In this document: one piece after another, positions 26,182 to 34,219 of the stretch | How the letters are laid out: each line of letters begins with the position of its first letter | Numbering within the stretch: the stretch's first letter is position 1 | Assembly (NCBI GenBank): GCA_003216275.1 | Contig: QCJC01000007.1 | Location: 1-64,000 of the forward strand | Reading direction: 5' to 3' | Length of the DNA stretch: 64,000 nucleotides | Source: Prochlorococcus sp. AG-402-P18 | GTDB lineage: Bacteria; Cyanobacteriota; Cyanobacteriia; PCC-6307; Cyanobiaceae | Translations under genes and position numbers: made by a program | The notes under the pieces: generated by a model | Database searches by the model: none | What the model was told of the DNA's origin: nothing | Seen by the model: only the letters and a program-made list of their open reading frames with translations

Positions 26182-26618
26182 CCATATTTAACTCTAATTT
26201 GCTCAAAAGGTTGACCAGTTTTACCCTCAAATTCTTTTTCTAACGATATCCAATATTCCTCTTCCTCTAATGAAACGTCATAAAACCTTCTTGCGAAATG
26301 TGCGTTTATTTCATCAATATTTTTAACCCCATATTCATCTAATGCTTCTTCCGCTGATTCATAAATTCCTTCACCATCGTCATCAATAACAACACTTATT
26401 TCTCACCAATTTTTACTTTCCCATTCGGGTAGTAAATCAAGTAGTGCTTGTGGAGCAACCAGTTCTACCGACCATTCGCCACCATTTCTAAATCTATTGT
26501 TTCCATTTAAATCGTCATCATCTATATATTCCAAATAATTATCTGCTCTCATCCTCTCAACTTGTCTTGGATTGAATGCTTTGATCCAAACTTCTATTTC
26601 ATTTTTAGTTTTATACAT
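26178..26618 (-). pseudogene. Small gene interrupted by one in-frame TGA
   Basis: The frame is 147 codons long and open except for a TGA at 26403-26405. The 71 residues before it end ...PEWESKNW. The 74 codons after it read as clear protein (EISVVIDDDGEGIYESAEEA...) but have no ATG, GTG or TTG near their start. TGG to TGA is the simplest explanation. As annotated by start-to-stop rules only the first half would be called a gene. The family is unknown. Confidence 0.65.
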
Positions 26619-26622
26619 GTTT

Positions 26623-26766
26623 TTATTTTAGCAATACCTTTCTATTTACAACTCTACAAAACGGATTTCTTGCTTTTACAATCTGATCGGCATCCTCAAA
26701 TTTATTTACATGAACTATTTCTTTGATGACCATTCCTCCAACGAAACAAGAAACTTCAACTTTCAT
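26623..26766 (-). CDS. Small conserved hypothetical protein, 47 residues
   Basis: The start at the ATG 26766-26764 is set by a strong ribosome-binding site, GGAGGAGG, seven to eight bases upstream. The longer open frame to 26847 is not needed. The product begins MKVEVSCFVGGMVIKEIVHV and has a helix-like middle (EDADQIVKARNP). It lies four bases upstream of the interrupted gene on the same strand, and the two probably formed a unit. No function is known. Confidence 0.6.
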   Translation of the reverse strand: MKVEVSCFVGGMVIKEIVHVNKFEDADQIVKARNPFCRVVNRKVLLK

Positions 26767-26845
26767 TATTACCTCCTCCAAGTAGGGAATGATGAATGAA
26801 TCTTTAATTGATATGTCTATAAAAACCCATTCTCCTATTTCAAGC

Positions 26846-26867
26846 AATAGAGCATCAAATTAATGAT
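26846..26867 (+). repeat. Second copy of the DUF1651 gene end
   Basis: This 22-base match to 26149-26170 covers part of the last codons of the DUF1651 gene. There is no gene context here, so it is a fragment left by duplication or recombination. Confidence 0.6.
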
Positions 26868-27179
26868 CATGGTGGATTGATTTTTTTACGATTTGAGCAG
26901 GACTTCTTTCTGATCCAGAATAGTATCCCTTCGCTGTTTAAGAAGGTTTTTCATGTTTAGCCGAAGCTCATTATCTCAGTGAATAGAGTTTTATTTTTAG
27001 CTGATTTAACCAATAGTTTAGACCACGGCTATCTGCATCCCTTCCGAGAACATTTTGATACCAGGTATCTCTATTTACTACCATAACTGAAACAGTGACG
27101 CCAACCTTTATTACAATAGTGTTTTTATTATTTTTGTGTTTTCTGCTTTTTCAGGATTGTTTAGCTAATCAATTTTCTA
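26868..27179. other. Stretch between the small cargo genes and the next small genes
   Basis: The only recognisable content is the DUF4214 remnant at 26957-27080. The rest shows no ORF or hairpin I would trust. Confidence 0.4.
26957..27080 (-). pseudogene. DUF4214 domain remnant
   Basis: On the minus strand it reads WYQNVLGRDADSRGLNYWLNQL, matching the last DUF4214 helix pair of the intact proteins (VLGRDYDQEGYNYWLGNL). A deletion then removes the next stretch, and LFTE-like codons follow out of frame. There is no start. It is the third broken tail in this region. Confidence 0.75.
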
Positions 27180-27353
27180 ATGACTTATAAAATTGTCCGG
27201 CATGATCAAGAGTCTGATGAAATCACTCATCAATTATTTGATAGCTATGACGAGGCATATGATGTTTTAGAAGAAATCTATTCTGATATTTGTTGTTCTG
27301 ATGCAGATTATGGGGATCGTCCCTATTATGAGATTATTGAGGTAGAAGAGTGA
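27180..27353 (+). CDS. Small conserved hypothetical protein, 57 residues
   Basis: The sequence MTYKIVRHDQESDEITHQLF is followed by an acidic tail (YDVLEEIYSDICCSDADYGD). This has the look of a small marine picocyanobacterial family that I cannot name. The ATG is clear, although no strong ribosome-binding site precedes it. Its TGA stop overlaps the GTG start of the next ORF (GTGA), a typical coupled arrangement. Confidence 0.6.
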   Translation: MTYKIVRHDQESDEITHQLFDSYDEAYDVLEEIYSDICCSDADYGDRPYYEIIEVEE

Positions 27354-27475
27354 AACTTATAGACAGTCATAAGTGGCTAATTGCTTGGAATCAAAATAAA
27401 TTGACCCTTAGTGATTATGGATTACTTTGGCTTGTTTTTTTAAAGGAGTATTTGTTGCGCTGGTATTTGAATTAA
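27350..27475 (+). CDS. Small hypothetical protein, 41 residues
   Basis: This starts at GTG within the stop codon of the previous gene. It encodes a 41-residue peptide rich in W and L (YGLLWLVFLKEYLLRWYLN) that could lie along a membrane. The only support is the four-base start/stop overlap and the sensible amino-acid composition. No family is recognised. Confidence 0.4.
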   Translation: MKLIDSHKWLIAWNQNKLTLSDYGLLWLVFLKEYLLRWYLN

Positions 27476-27486
27476 TTTTAGACTAA

Positions 27487-27693
27487 ATGTTCGATCAATA
27501 TGCTTTATTTGAATATCTAAGCTCACCTGAGGGGAGAAATAAAATTATCGTCGGAATTATTTTAGTTGGAGCAATTAATGCAATTTTTATAACTTATAGC
27601 GTTAGGAGTATTTATGGAGCTGTACAAAAAGAAAGAGAAAAATTAAGAATCCAACAAGCTAAAATCGATAAATTAGCACCTAAACAGGAATAG
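27487..27693 (+). CDS. Small single-pass membrane protein
   Basis: The 68 residues include one membrane helix at about residues 19-38 (IIVGIILVGAINAIFITYSV). A charged coiled-coil-like tail follows (AVQKEREKLRIQQAKIDKL). It starts with ATG 11 bases after the preceding small ORF, so the three may be co-transcribed. The function is unknown. Confidence 0.55.
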   Translation: MFDQYALFEYLSSPEGRNKIIVGIILVGAINAIFITYSVRSIYGAVQKEREKLRIQQAKIDKLAPKQE

Positions 27694-27909
27694 AACAGAT
27701 GCTTATTTAAGACTATGGATATAATCATCCAATGGTAGACGTATATATGTCCAACGTGTCTTTATTTACCGAAGGTGTTTTTGAGTATATGTCTTGATTG
27801 ATAGCGTTATACCTTTGTTTTTGGTTGGATTTGTAGCTTACTATTGTATAGATGGATAGATAAATGCTGATTTTGGTGATCGACTAATTAGAGTTTGAGG
27901 AACGGGAAA

Positions 27910-28050
27910 GTGAAGATAATTCTTTTGATTGCTATTGTTTATGGCCTTACTTTTCCAAGTTTGCGTATTACCCTTGCAGTTTGATTAGAAGACATCTCTG
28001 ATTATCTATATGATTCAGCAAAGAAGGAAAAAACTTTCATTCCTTTTTAG
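27910..28050 (+). pseudogene. Small gene interrupted by one in-frame TGA
   Basis: This GTG-start frame of 47 codons is broken only by TGA at 27982-27984. The first part is a hydrophobic leader (MKIILLIAIVYGLTFPSLR). The second part (LEDISDYLYDSAKKEKTFIP) continues in the same frame as plausible protein. A GAGG element lies about ten bases before the GTG. GGA to TGA would explain it. The residue pattern looks like a small exported picocyanobacterial protein. Confidence 0.5.
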
Positions 28051-28144
28051 CTGAAGAAAGTTCGAGATAACTAATCATTTCTTGTCTGAGTAGCATACTT
28101 TTCTTTGCTTCATCCGTAGTTAGATTAAATTCATTTCACTTCAT
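28037..28144 (-). pseudogene. Small gene with TGA at codon 3
   Basis: On the minus strand the frame reads M-K-stop followed by NEFNLTTDEAKKSMLLRQEM and 12 more residues to a proper TGA. There is no alternative start in frame before residue 16. TGG to TGA at codon 3 is the simple reading. It is convergent with, and overlaps by 14 bases, the broken frame at 27910-28050. Confidence 0.45.
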
Positions 28145-28399
28145 ATAAGTCTGTCAATAATCTTTCTTGCACTAGTTATGGATATCTTGAAGATATTTGT
28201 CTAGGTTTTCTTGATACTTATTTTTTCGAGGAGGTAAAATTTTATTTCATCTAATCTTTTAGGTCTGTTTTAAATTCAGTGTTAAGAGTTCAATTTCTTT
28301 TATTATCGCTTGTATGTAATCATCTAAGTGGGAACCTAATTAATCATGAAAAATATTGAAGGCTCAAAAAGTTGTGACGATAAAAGATAAAAAAGGAAA

Positions 28400-28822
28400 A
28401 TGAATCTAAGGATTAATACTAAACTTGAAATACCAGCTAACGAAATACAGTGGAGATTCTCTAGATCATCAGGATCAGGTGGACAGAGCATAAATAAGAC
28501 TGATAGTCGAGTTGAAATTGTATTTAACGTATTTGAATCCAAAACCTTAACTCCATACCACAAGCATAGAATCTCAATTCAGAATGAAATTAAACTCATA
28601 AATGGTTGTATTTGCATAGCTGTCCAGGATAAAAGAACTCAATATCAAAATAGACAATTAGCATTAAGTAGGCTTGCTTCAATCTTAGGGCAGCTTTTAA
28701 AGCCACCTCCAAAGAAGAGAAGGGAGACCATACCAACACGTTCATCTCAAAGAAAGAGGGTTGAGTCAAAGAAAAGACGAGGTGAATTAAAGAGAAATAG
28801 ACAATCCAAAATAGATTTTTGA
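28400..28822 (+). CDS. arfB: ArfB-like peptidyl-tRNA hydrolase (RF-1 domain)
   Basis: This 140-residue protein has the release-factor catalytic motif GGQ (G27-G28-Q29) in a SRSSGSGGQSINKTDSRVEI context, plus a long basic C-terminal tail (KKRRETIPTRSSQRKRVESK). That is the layout of ArfB/YaeJ, which rescues ribosomes stalled on mRNAs lacking a stop codon. The basic tail enters the empty mRNA channel. With the tmRNA at the end of this window, it gives the cell a second rescue route. Function is assigned by family. Confidence 0.85.
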   Translation: MNLRINTKLEIPANEIQWRFSRSSGSGGQSINKTDSRVEIVFNVFESKTLTPYHKHRISIQNEIKLINGCICIAVQDKRTQYQNRQLALSRLASILGQLLKPPPKKRRETIPTRSSQRKRVESKKRRGELKRNRQSKIDF

Positions 28823-28940
28823 TACTTAAGGATTCATAGGTATTTTATTAGTGACATTAATTGAATAGACAAGAGGATGAATCAATCACGCCTGAAAACT
28901 CCTAAGAATTTCGTGTAAGTTCTTGTAATTGCTTCTTTTG

Positions 28941-29153
28941 CTAATGATCTAATCCCTTGAAACCTATTTCAACATCTGATCTGGTTAGATCTAAGTAGCC
29001 TCGGGACATCATCCAATCTTTTTCTCTAGTCGCTGCATCCAGTATCGACATTTGAAAGTTAGATGATCTCCATGAGGAATCAGCCTTTGATGGAGATGAC
29101 AAGTAACAATCGTTTGGCAATGCTTGTCCCAGCAGTAATTGAAATGTTGACAT
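28941..29153 (-). CDS. Small hypothetical protein, second gene of a LexA-box operon
   Basis: This 70-residue product starts at the ATG at 29153, one base after the stop of the upstream gene. A longer frame from TTG 29162 is possible. It is polar, with no membrane segment, and has an acidic middle (ILDAATREKDWMMSRGYLDL). No family is recognised. The tight spacing and the LexA box ahead of the first gene imply SOS control. Confidence 0.45.
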   Translation of the reverse strand: MSTFQLLLGQALPNDCYLSSPSKADSSWRSSNFQMSILDAATREKDWMMSRGYLDLTRSDVEIGFKGLDH

Positions 29154-29154
29154 G

Positions 29155-29355
29155 TTATGCAAACGCTAGCTGAATGTGTTTGTTTAAGAGTGGTTTCTTC
29201 GAGACAGTTCCATTCTTCTGCTGGGTTGTAACGTTTTTTGGGGAGTACTTTTTAGGTGCGATATGAAGACATCGTCTTAATCCAATAGGTTCTACTACCA
29301 CTGAATTCCACTCAGATGCACGAAAAACAGCATAGGGTGAGGACGTTGGTACCAT
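29155..29355 (-). CDS. Small hypothetical protein behind a LexA box
   Basis: I chose the ATG at 29355 (MVPTSSPYAVFRASEWNSVV). The frame stays open upstream but would run through the LexA box. The 66-residue product has a basic C-terminal half (PKKYSPKNVTTQQKNGTVSK) that could bind nucleic acid. Because the LexA box ends 12 bases upstream of the ATG, this gene is a candidate damage-induced effector. No homologue is recognised. Confidence 0.45.
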   Translation of the reverse strand: MVPTSSPYAVFRASEWNSVVVEPIGLRRCLHIAPKKYSPKNVTTQQKNGTVSKKPLLNKHIQLAFA

Positions 29356-29366
29356 GCGCTTATAAC

Positions 29367-29380
29367 AGTACACATGTACT
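29367..29380. promoter_or_regulatory. LexA (SOS) box
   Basis: AGTACACATGTACT is a perfect 14-base palindrome fitting the cyanobacterial LexA consensus AGTAC-W-N-W-TGTACT. On the minus strand it precedes the ATG at 29355, with a -10-like TTATAA between them, so a bound repressor would block the promoter. Confidence 0.75.
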
Positions 29381-29587
29381 AGCAAGCCTAAGTAGGCGTT
29401 GTCAAGTATTGATTCAAAATTTTTGGAATATCTGATTGAGTCTTTGGATTTTTAAGATTTCATCTATTAACAAATAGACCTATTTGTTTAGTTCTAGCTG
29501 CTTTATATAGATCAAATACGATTTTTAACTTCTTACCAATAGTAATCTTAAGATTATTTTACGAGTTAATGCTTTAATTTTGACTCT

Positions 29588-30334
29588 TTAGTTCTTATCT
29601 AATTGATTCAGAAATTTTCTACTTCTATCATGCTTTGCATTAGAGAAGAATAGATCTGGAGTAGATGTTTCTATGACCTTACCTGAATCCATAAATAAAA
29701 CTTGATCACTTACGTCTTTAGCAAAACCAATTTCATGTGTTACTACAATCATTGTCATTCCCTGCTTAGCAAGTCTTCTCATTGCATCAAGTACTTCGTT
29801 TATTCTTTCTGGATCAAGAGCACTAGTTGGTTCGTCAAATAATAGTAATTCAGGTTTCAATGCTAGAGCTCGAGCTATTGCCACACGCTGTTGTTCTCCG
29901 CCACTAAGCTGACTTGGATATTTTTTTGCATGTGAATCTATTCCCATTTGACCTAGGAGATACATACCATATTCTTCAGCTTCGCTTCGATGACGTTTTT
30001 GTACATTTACTGGAGCGAGTGTAATATTTTCTAGGATTGATAAATGAGGGAACAAATTAAATTGTTGAAAAACCATACCTACTCTCTTTCTTATTCTTTG
30101 AATTTTTCGTTCATTGTGATTGCAATCTAATTTTATTCCCAAAATATCGATTTCACCTTGATCAAAAGTTTCGAGACCATTAAATGTACGAATCAGAGTA
30201 CTTTTACCAGATCCTGAGGGACCCATAACTACAAGTACTTTTCCTTGATTAACTGTAAGAGAAACATTATCAAGAGCACGTATTCCTTTCGTATACGACT
30301 TGGTGAGGTTTTTTGCAATAACAATAGGTTTCAT
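29588..30334 (-). CDS. Polar amino-acid ABC transporter, ATP-binding protein
   Basis: This 248-residue ATPase of the GlnQ/AapP family drives amino-acid import from the cytoplasmic face. Walker A is GPSGSGKST (38-46), the signature is LSGGEQQRVAIARA, and Walker B is LLLFDEPTSALDPE. It is the last gene of a four-gene minus-strand operon (binding protein, two permeases, ATPase), starting six bases after the second permease. In freshwater cyanobacteria the matching ATPase (BgtA) is shared between systems; here it sits within the operon. Confidence 0.92.
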   Translation of the reverse strand: MKPIVIAKNLTKSYTKGIRALDNVSLTVNQGKVLVVMGPSGSGKSTLIRTFNGLETFDQGEIDILGIKLDCNHNERKIQRIRKRVGMVFQQFNLFPHLSILENITLAPVNVQKRHRSEAEEYGMYLLGQMGIDSHAKKYPSQLSGGEQQRVAIARALALKPELLLFDEPTSALDPERINEVLDAMRRLAKQGMTMIVVTHEIGFAKDVSDQVLFMDSGKVIETSTPDLFFSNAKHDRSRKFLNQLDKN

Positions 30335-30340
30335 GAATTA

Positions 30341-31369
30341 TCAGAAATTTGCCTGATTCATTGTCATTCTGTGTTCAAGATGTCTTCCAAGAACAGCCAT
30401 TATTGTACAAACTAACCAATAGACACATGCTAGCCAAACATAAACTTCAATATATTGACCAATAAATTCTGGATTTGCCAAGATACTTCTTCCTACGCCA
30501 AGTAATTCTACTAATCCTAATATTGCCATTAAAGAGGTATTTTGAAAAAGTCCTATAGATTGATTAGTCAGAGCTGGCAATGCAATTCGTAAGGCTTGAG
30601 GAATCAATATAAATTGAATGATTTGGTATTGATTAAGGCCAAGACTATTTGCTGCCTCTATTTGAGTATTAGGTATTGCTTGTAAACCTCCGCGAATATC
30701 CTCCGCTATATAGGCAGAGACAAATAAAGTGAATGCAAGGATAGATCTCCAAACCCGATCAATTTCAATTCCTACTGGAAGAAATAAAGGTATTAGTAGT
30801 TGACCAAAAAATAGGACTGCAATCAGAGGAATTGCTCTCATTACATCGATATAAATAGAACTTAGCTTTCGAATTAATGGTAATGAACTTTGGCGACAAA
30901 GAGCCAAAATAATGCCAAATGGTAAAGAGAATAATGAACTACAAGTAGTAAGTAAAATAGTTAGTGTTAGCCCACCCCAATGCCTACTCATTATAGGTGA
31001 TAAGCCAAAACCACCGTAAAGTAAATATAGACCTAAGGGTATTGTGCTTATCCAAGTTAGTAATAGATTTTGACGTAGCCATTTCCACTCAGGGCCAAAA
31101 AGGGTGATGATACTGAGTAATAGCAGACTAATAATCCAAGTCGCAGGTCTCCATTGTTCATTAGATGGAAAACTACCAAATGCGTATAAAGGAAGATTCG
31201 ATGTTACAACTTTCCAATTAGCGTCAAAAATAATCCATTCAAAAGTATTTAAAAAAGCTAAACTAATAAGCAATATGATGACCAAACTAAAAATAGTATT
31301 TAATATATTCGAGAAGAAGATATTCCTTAGTTTTTGAATGAAAATCATAATTGAATTAATGTTAAACAT
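30341..31369 (-). CDS. Amino-acid ABC transporter permease (AapM/NatH-like)
   Basis: The 342-residue membrane protein has an extra N-terminal region of about three helices before the HisM-type core. The conserved coupling motif with EAANSLGLNQYQIIQFILIPQALR lies at about residues 237-260. This longer form is typical of the AapM subunit of general L-amino-acid transporters. It lies three bases from the preceding permease gene. The paired permeases would form the heterodimeric channel in the plasma membrane. Confidence 0.88.
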   Translation of the reverse strand: MFNINSIMIFIQKLRNIFFSNILNTIFSLVIILLISLAFLNTFEWIIFDANWKVVTSNLPLYAFGSFPSNEQWRPATWIISLLLLSIITLFGPEWKWLRQNLLLTWISTIPLGLYLLYGGFGLSPIMSRHWGGLTLTILLTTCSSLFSLPFGIILALCRQSSLPLIRKLSSIYIDVMRAIPLIAVLFFGQLLIPLFLPVGIEIDRVWRSILAFTLFVSAYIAEDIRGGLQAIPNTQIEAANSLGLNQYQIIQFILIPQALRIALPALTNQSIGLFQNTSLMAILGLVELLGVGRSILANPEFIGQYIEVYVWLACVYWLVCTIMAVLGRHLEHRMTMNQANF

Positions 31370-31372
31370 AAA

Positions 31373-32272
31373 TTAATTATATTTTCTTGATTTGATAATT
31401 ATTTTATTGATTATCTCCATACTATTACTTATCAATAGATTTAATAATAAGAAGCTAGTTAGCAATATAATAAAACACTCGATAGCCCTACCTGTTTGAT
31501 TGATAATAGTATCATTGATTGCATAAATATCTGAATATCCAACTGCTATAGCTAGGGTACTATTTTTAGCAAGATTGAGATATTGACTTGTTAATCCTGG
31601 AATAATTGCTGGTAATGCTTGTGGAATAATTATGCTGAAAAGACCTTTCTGTTCAGATAAGCCTAAACTTCTAAAAGCTTCCCATTGTCCGCGAGGAACA
31701 GAAAGGATTCCTCCGCGAATTACTTCCGCTATGTAAGCACTTGTAAATACACCAAGACCAAATAATAATGCTGAAAATTCTGAGGATAGAGTTAGTCCAT
31801 AAAACTCTATTCCTTGATTGGAGATTTTAAATATATTTTTTATATGAATAAATATATTTTCTTTTAAACCCAAGAAACCAATGAAATACCAAAACATAAG
31901 TTGAAGTAAAAGAGGAGTCTGTCGAATTATCGTTATGTACCCAGCTGAAATCAAACCTAGTAATGAGTTTTTACCTGTTCTTGCGAATCCAACTAGGGTT
32001 CCTAGGAAAGTAGCTAACAGTAGTGCGGAGATAATTACTTTGAGGCTATTGAGCCAACCGATAAATAACGCCCAAGCATAGCTATCTGAAGAGGAATAAG
32101 GTAAAGGATGTTCAGCTAAAGCAAAACTAGCTGGTTTGAAAAGCCAACTGAAATTAAAGCCAAGATCAGTTCTTATGAGATTGATTGTGAGATTATTAAT
32201 TAATATTCCAATGACACTAATCACAAAAATACAAATTCCACATTGATAAAATATTGCTCTTCTTTTCTTCAT
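31373..32272 (-). CDS. Amino-acid ABC transporter permease (AapQ/NatG-like)
   Basis: This is the second channel subunit, with the coupling motif EAFRSLGLSEQKGLFSIIIP near the C-terminus and at least five membrane helices. I prefer the ATG at 32272 (MKKRRAIFYQCG), which gives 299 residues with a positive-inside N-terminus. The frame is open to 32341, where a start would overlap the binding-protein gene by 50 bases. Its place after the binding-protein gene fits the aapJQMP order. Confidence 0.85.
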   Translation of the reverse strand: MKKRRAIFYQCGICIFVISVIGILINNLTINLIRTDLGFNFSWLFKPASFALAEHPLPYSSSDSYAWALFIGWLNSLKVIISALLLATFLGTLVGFARTGKNSLLGLISAGYITIIRQTPLLLQLMFWYFIGFLGLKENIFIHIKNIFKISNQGIEFYGLTLSSEFSALLFGLGVFTSAYIAEVIRGGILSVPRGQWEAFRSLGLSEQKGLFSIIIPQALPAIIPGLTSQYLNLAKNSTLAIAVGYSDIYAINDTIINQTGRAIECFIILLTSFLLLNLLISNSMEIINKIIIKSRKYN

Positions 32273-32291
32273 TGAGAAATAATTTATTTTA

Positions 32292-33338
32292 TTAGTTAAA
32301 TGGTGGTGAAATATGTATACCTCCCTTGTTATAGAGCTCATTTAAGCCTCTAGGAATTGGTACTTCGCTATTTTTTCCTAAATGTCTTTCATAAATCTCT
32401 CCATAATTGCCAGTTGAGCTAATCACCTTAACGACAAAGTCATTACTAAGACCGATTTTTTCTCCTAGTCCTCCGTCAACGCCAAGAAATCTTCTTAATG
32501 GTTTTAATTGAGGATTGCTTTTTGCAAGTTGAACTTTTTGATCAATATTTGATTTTGTTATTCCTTGCTCTTCCGCTGATATCAGAGCAAACACGACCCA
32601 TCTCATAGCATCAGCTAGTTTTTGGTCTTTACCATCAGAGGCTGGAGCAAGAGGCTCCTTACTAAGTACATCAGAAAGAATAATATGTTCTTTTGGATTT
32701 TCAAAGCCCGATCTGGCTGCTGCTAATTGTGAGCGATCAGAGGTCATAGCTGAACATCGACTCTGTAAATATCCTGCGACCACCTGATTAAGATCTTGAT
32801 ATTTTATCGGAGTATAAGGTAGTGAGGCACTTTCAAATGCATCATTTATATTCTGCTCAGTAGTTGTACCTGATCCTACACAGACAGATTTATTTTTAAG
32901 ATCTTCAAGACTTTTTATTCCACTGCTTTTCTTTACCATTAATCCCTGACCATCATGAAAAACGACCGGGGCAAAAGTTAGCCCATTTCCTCCTGCTGAA
33001 TCTCTACTGAGAGTAAAAGTGGTGTTTCTTGATAGCAGGTCAATTTCACCAGTTTTAATAGCTGTGAATCTTTCTGCGGCAGTTAGAGGTCTGTATTGAA
33101 TTTTTTCTGAATCCCCTATTATCGCTGCGGCAAATGCTTTGCATATATCGACATCTAATCCCTCATAACTACCATTGCTCTCAAGAAAACTAAATCCGGG
33201 AATTTTCCCACTGACTCCACATATCAATTCATTGCGTTTTTTGATTAAATCAAGTCTAGAACTATTTCCCTGGCTTGGATTTGCACAGCCAGATAATATC
33301 ATTGCAAGACCTACTATTCCCGTAAATAATCGCCGCAT
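32292..33338 (-). CDS. Amino-acid-binding lipoprotein of ABC transporter (AapJ/NatF-like)
   Basis: This 348-residue periplasmic binding protein has a signal peptide ending in a lipobox (MILSGC, cysteine at residue 18), so it is lipid-anchored. The family core is visible as YEGLDVDICKAFAAAI, DLLSRNTTFTLSRD and SVCVGSGTTTEQN. The AapJ type accepts a broad range of L-amino acids. It is first in the operon, so the promoter should lie upstream of 33338. This matches mixotrophic amino-acid uptake known in Prochlorococcus. Confidence 0.9.
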   Translation of the reverse strand: MRRLFTGIVGLAMILSGCANPSQGNSSRLDLIKKRNELICGVSGKIPGFSFLESNGSYEGLDVDICKAFAAAIIGDSEKIQYRPLTAAERFTAIKTGEIDLLSRNTTFTLSRDSAGGNGLTFAPVVFHDGQGLMVKKSSGIKSLEDLKNKSVCVGSGTTTEQNINDAFESASLPYTPIKYQDLNQVVAGYLQSRCSAMTSDRSQLAAARSGFENPKEHIILSDVLSKEPLAPASDGKDQKLADAMRWVVFALISAEEQGITKSNIDQKVQLAKSNPQLKPLRRFLGVDGGLGEKIGLSNDFVVKVISSTGNYGEIYERHLGKNSEVPIPRGLNELYNKGGIHISPPFN

Positions 33339-34011
33339 AATTTTGAAAGCACTAATTTTAATTTTCGCAATATATTCCTATCTTCCATACAATTAAAGGA
33401 AATCTTTCACTTTTTCTTCATTGAAAGTTGCGATATGGGAAATAGAACTTTCATGTTTCACTAATAGGTAATTTAATTCTATTGGAATCTATTTATAGTT
33501 GAGAAAGATTCTACTTCTATTATTTAATAAACTAGTAATCCAAGATTTGTGCTTAAATAAAAATAATCTTTTGGTTTTATTTAATAGTTTTGAAATGGAA
33601 ATGCAACTTTTTAAAATGCTGATTTACCCTTACCAGATCTAAGAAGAAATAAAGTTGGTAAGCCTAGTAGGATTATTATTGAAGTAATGAGGAGTAGGTT
33701 GATAGTGAACGAACTAATACCTAGTTCAGAGGTCGCTAAAGCAAAAAACATTGGATCGAAGTTAAATCCATTTTATTTTTAACTATATTTATAAAAAACC
33801 TCGAACTCTTAAAAGTTTGTAGGGATTATTGTCTATTGATTGGATTTGATTGAAGCTTTTTTTCATCCTTGATATTGTTTTGTGATTTTTTTTACTTCCA
33901 AATAGTACAAATAGACAAGTTCTTTGAGCAAATAGTTTTATTAACTAGTTCCTAATAATTATATAGTTTTTAAATTTATCCTAAATTTAAGAGGATTTTA
34001 AATTACTGCTA
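33339..34011. other. Region upstream of the transporter operon
   Basis: Of 673 bases, only the 46-codon membrane ORF at 33611-33751 is convincing. The transporter promoter should lie between 33340 and about 33500. I see no hairpin or operator. Confidence 0.4.
33611..33751 (-). CDS. Tiny single-pass membrane protein, 46 residues
   Basis: It starts MFFALATSELGISSFTINLL and continues as one long hydrophobic helix, ending in a short basic tail (RSGKGKSAF). The layout resembles tiny thylakoid subunits, but it does not match PsbX, PsbM, Psb30 or PetM well enough to name. It stands alone between the amino-acid transporter and the next small gene. Gene-callers with a 60-codon limit would miss it. 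Confidence 0.5.
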   Translation of the reverse strand: MFFALATSELGISSFTINLLLITSIIILLGLPTLFLLRSGKGKSAF

Positions 34012-34212
34012 ATGGATTCTTCTTTGGCTATTGCAATAATCTTGACATTTGTTGGAATGATTATTTTTATATTAATTTCTAAAAATGATCTTGGGGTTAC
34101 AACTTTAAAGAAAGATCCAGCAACGCATAAGACTTTGATCGGATCTTTTGCTAAAGGCATTCCTGGCTCTGATATTTTAGGTATGGACTCGATCCATAAT
34201 GTAAAGGAGTAA
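34012..34212 (+). CDS. Small membrane-anchored hypothetical protein, 66 residues
   Basis: There is one N-terminal membrane helix (about residues 5-24, AIAIILTFVGMIIFILIS). A polar tail rich in Gly, Lys and Asp follows. The ATG is well placed. Its last codons contain AAGGAG, which acts as the ribosome-binding site of the next frame (ATG at 34220), so the two genes were translationally coupled. The function is unknown. Confidence 0.6.
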   Translation: MDSSLAIAIILTFVGMIIFILISKNDLGVTTLKKDPATHKTLIGSFAKGIPGSDILGMDSIHNVKE

Positions 34213-34219
34213 TCCGAAA

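Larger units (their letters stand above)
27694..28399. other. Apparently gene-free stretch holding two broken small genes
   Basis: In 706 bases there is no intact ORF of note. It contains two convergent small frames each broken by one TGA (27910-28050 plus, 28037-28144 minus), described separately. The bases from 28145 to 28399 hold nothing I can identify. Confidence 0.5.

Noticed and set aside
32272-32341. N-terminal extension of the AapQ-like permease overlapping the binding-protein gene
   Set aside because: The extension is polar and His-rich. The ATG at 32272 gives the expected positive-inside permease start without a 50-base overlap.
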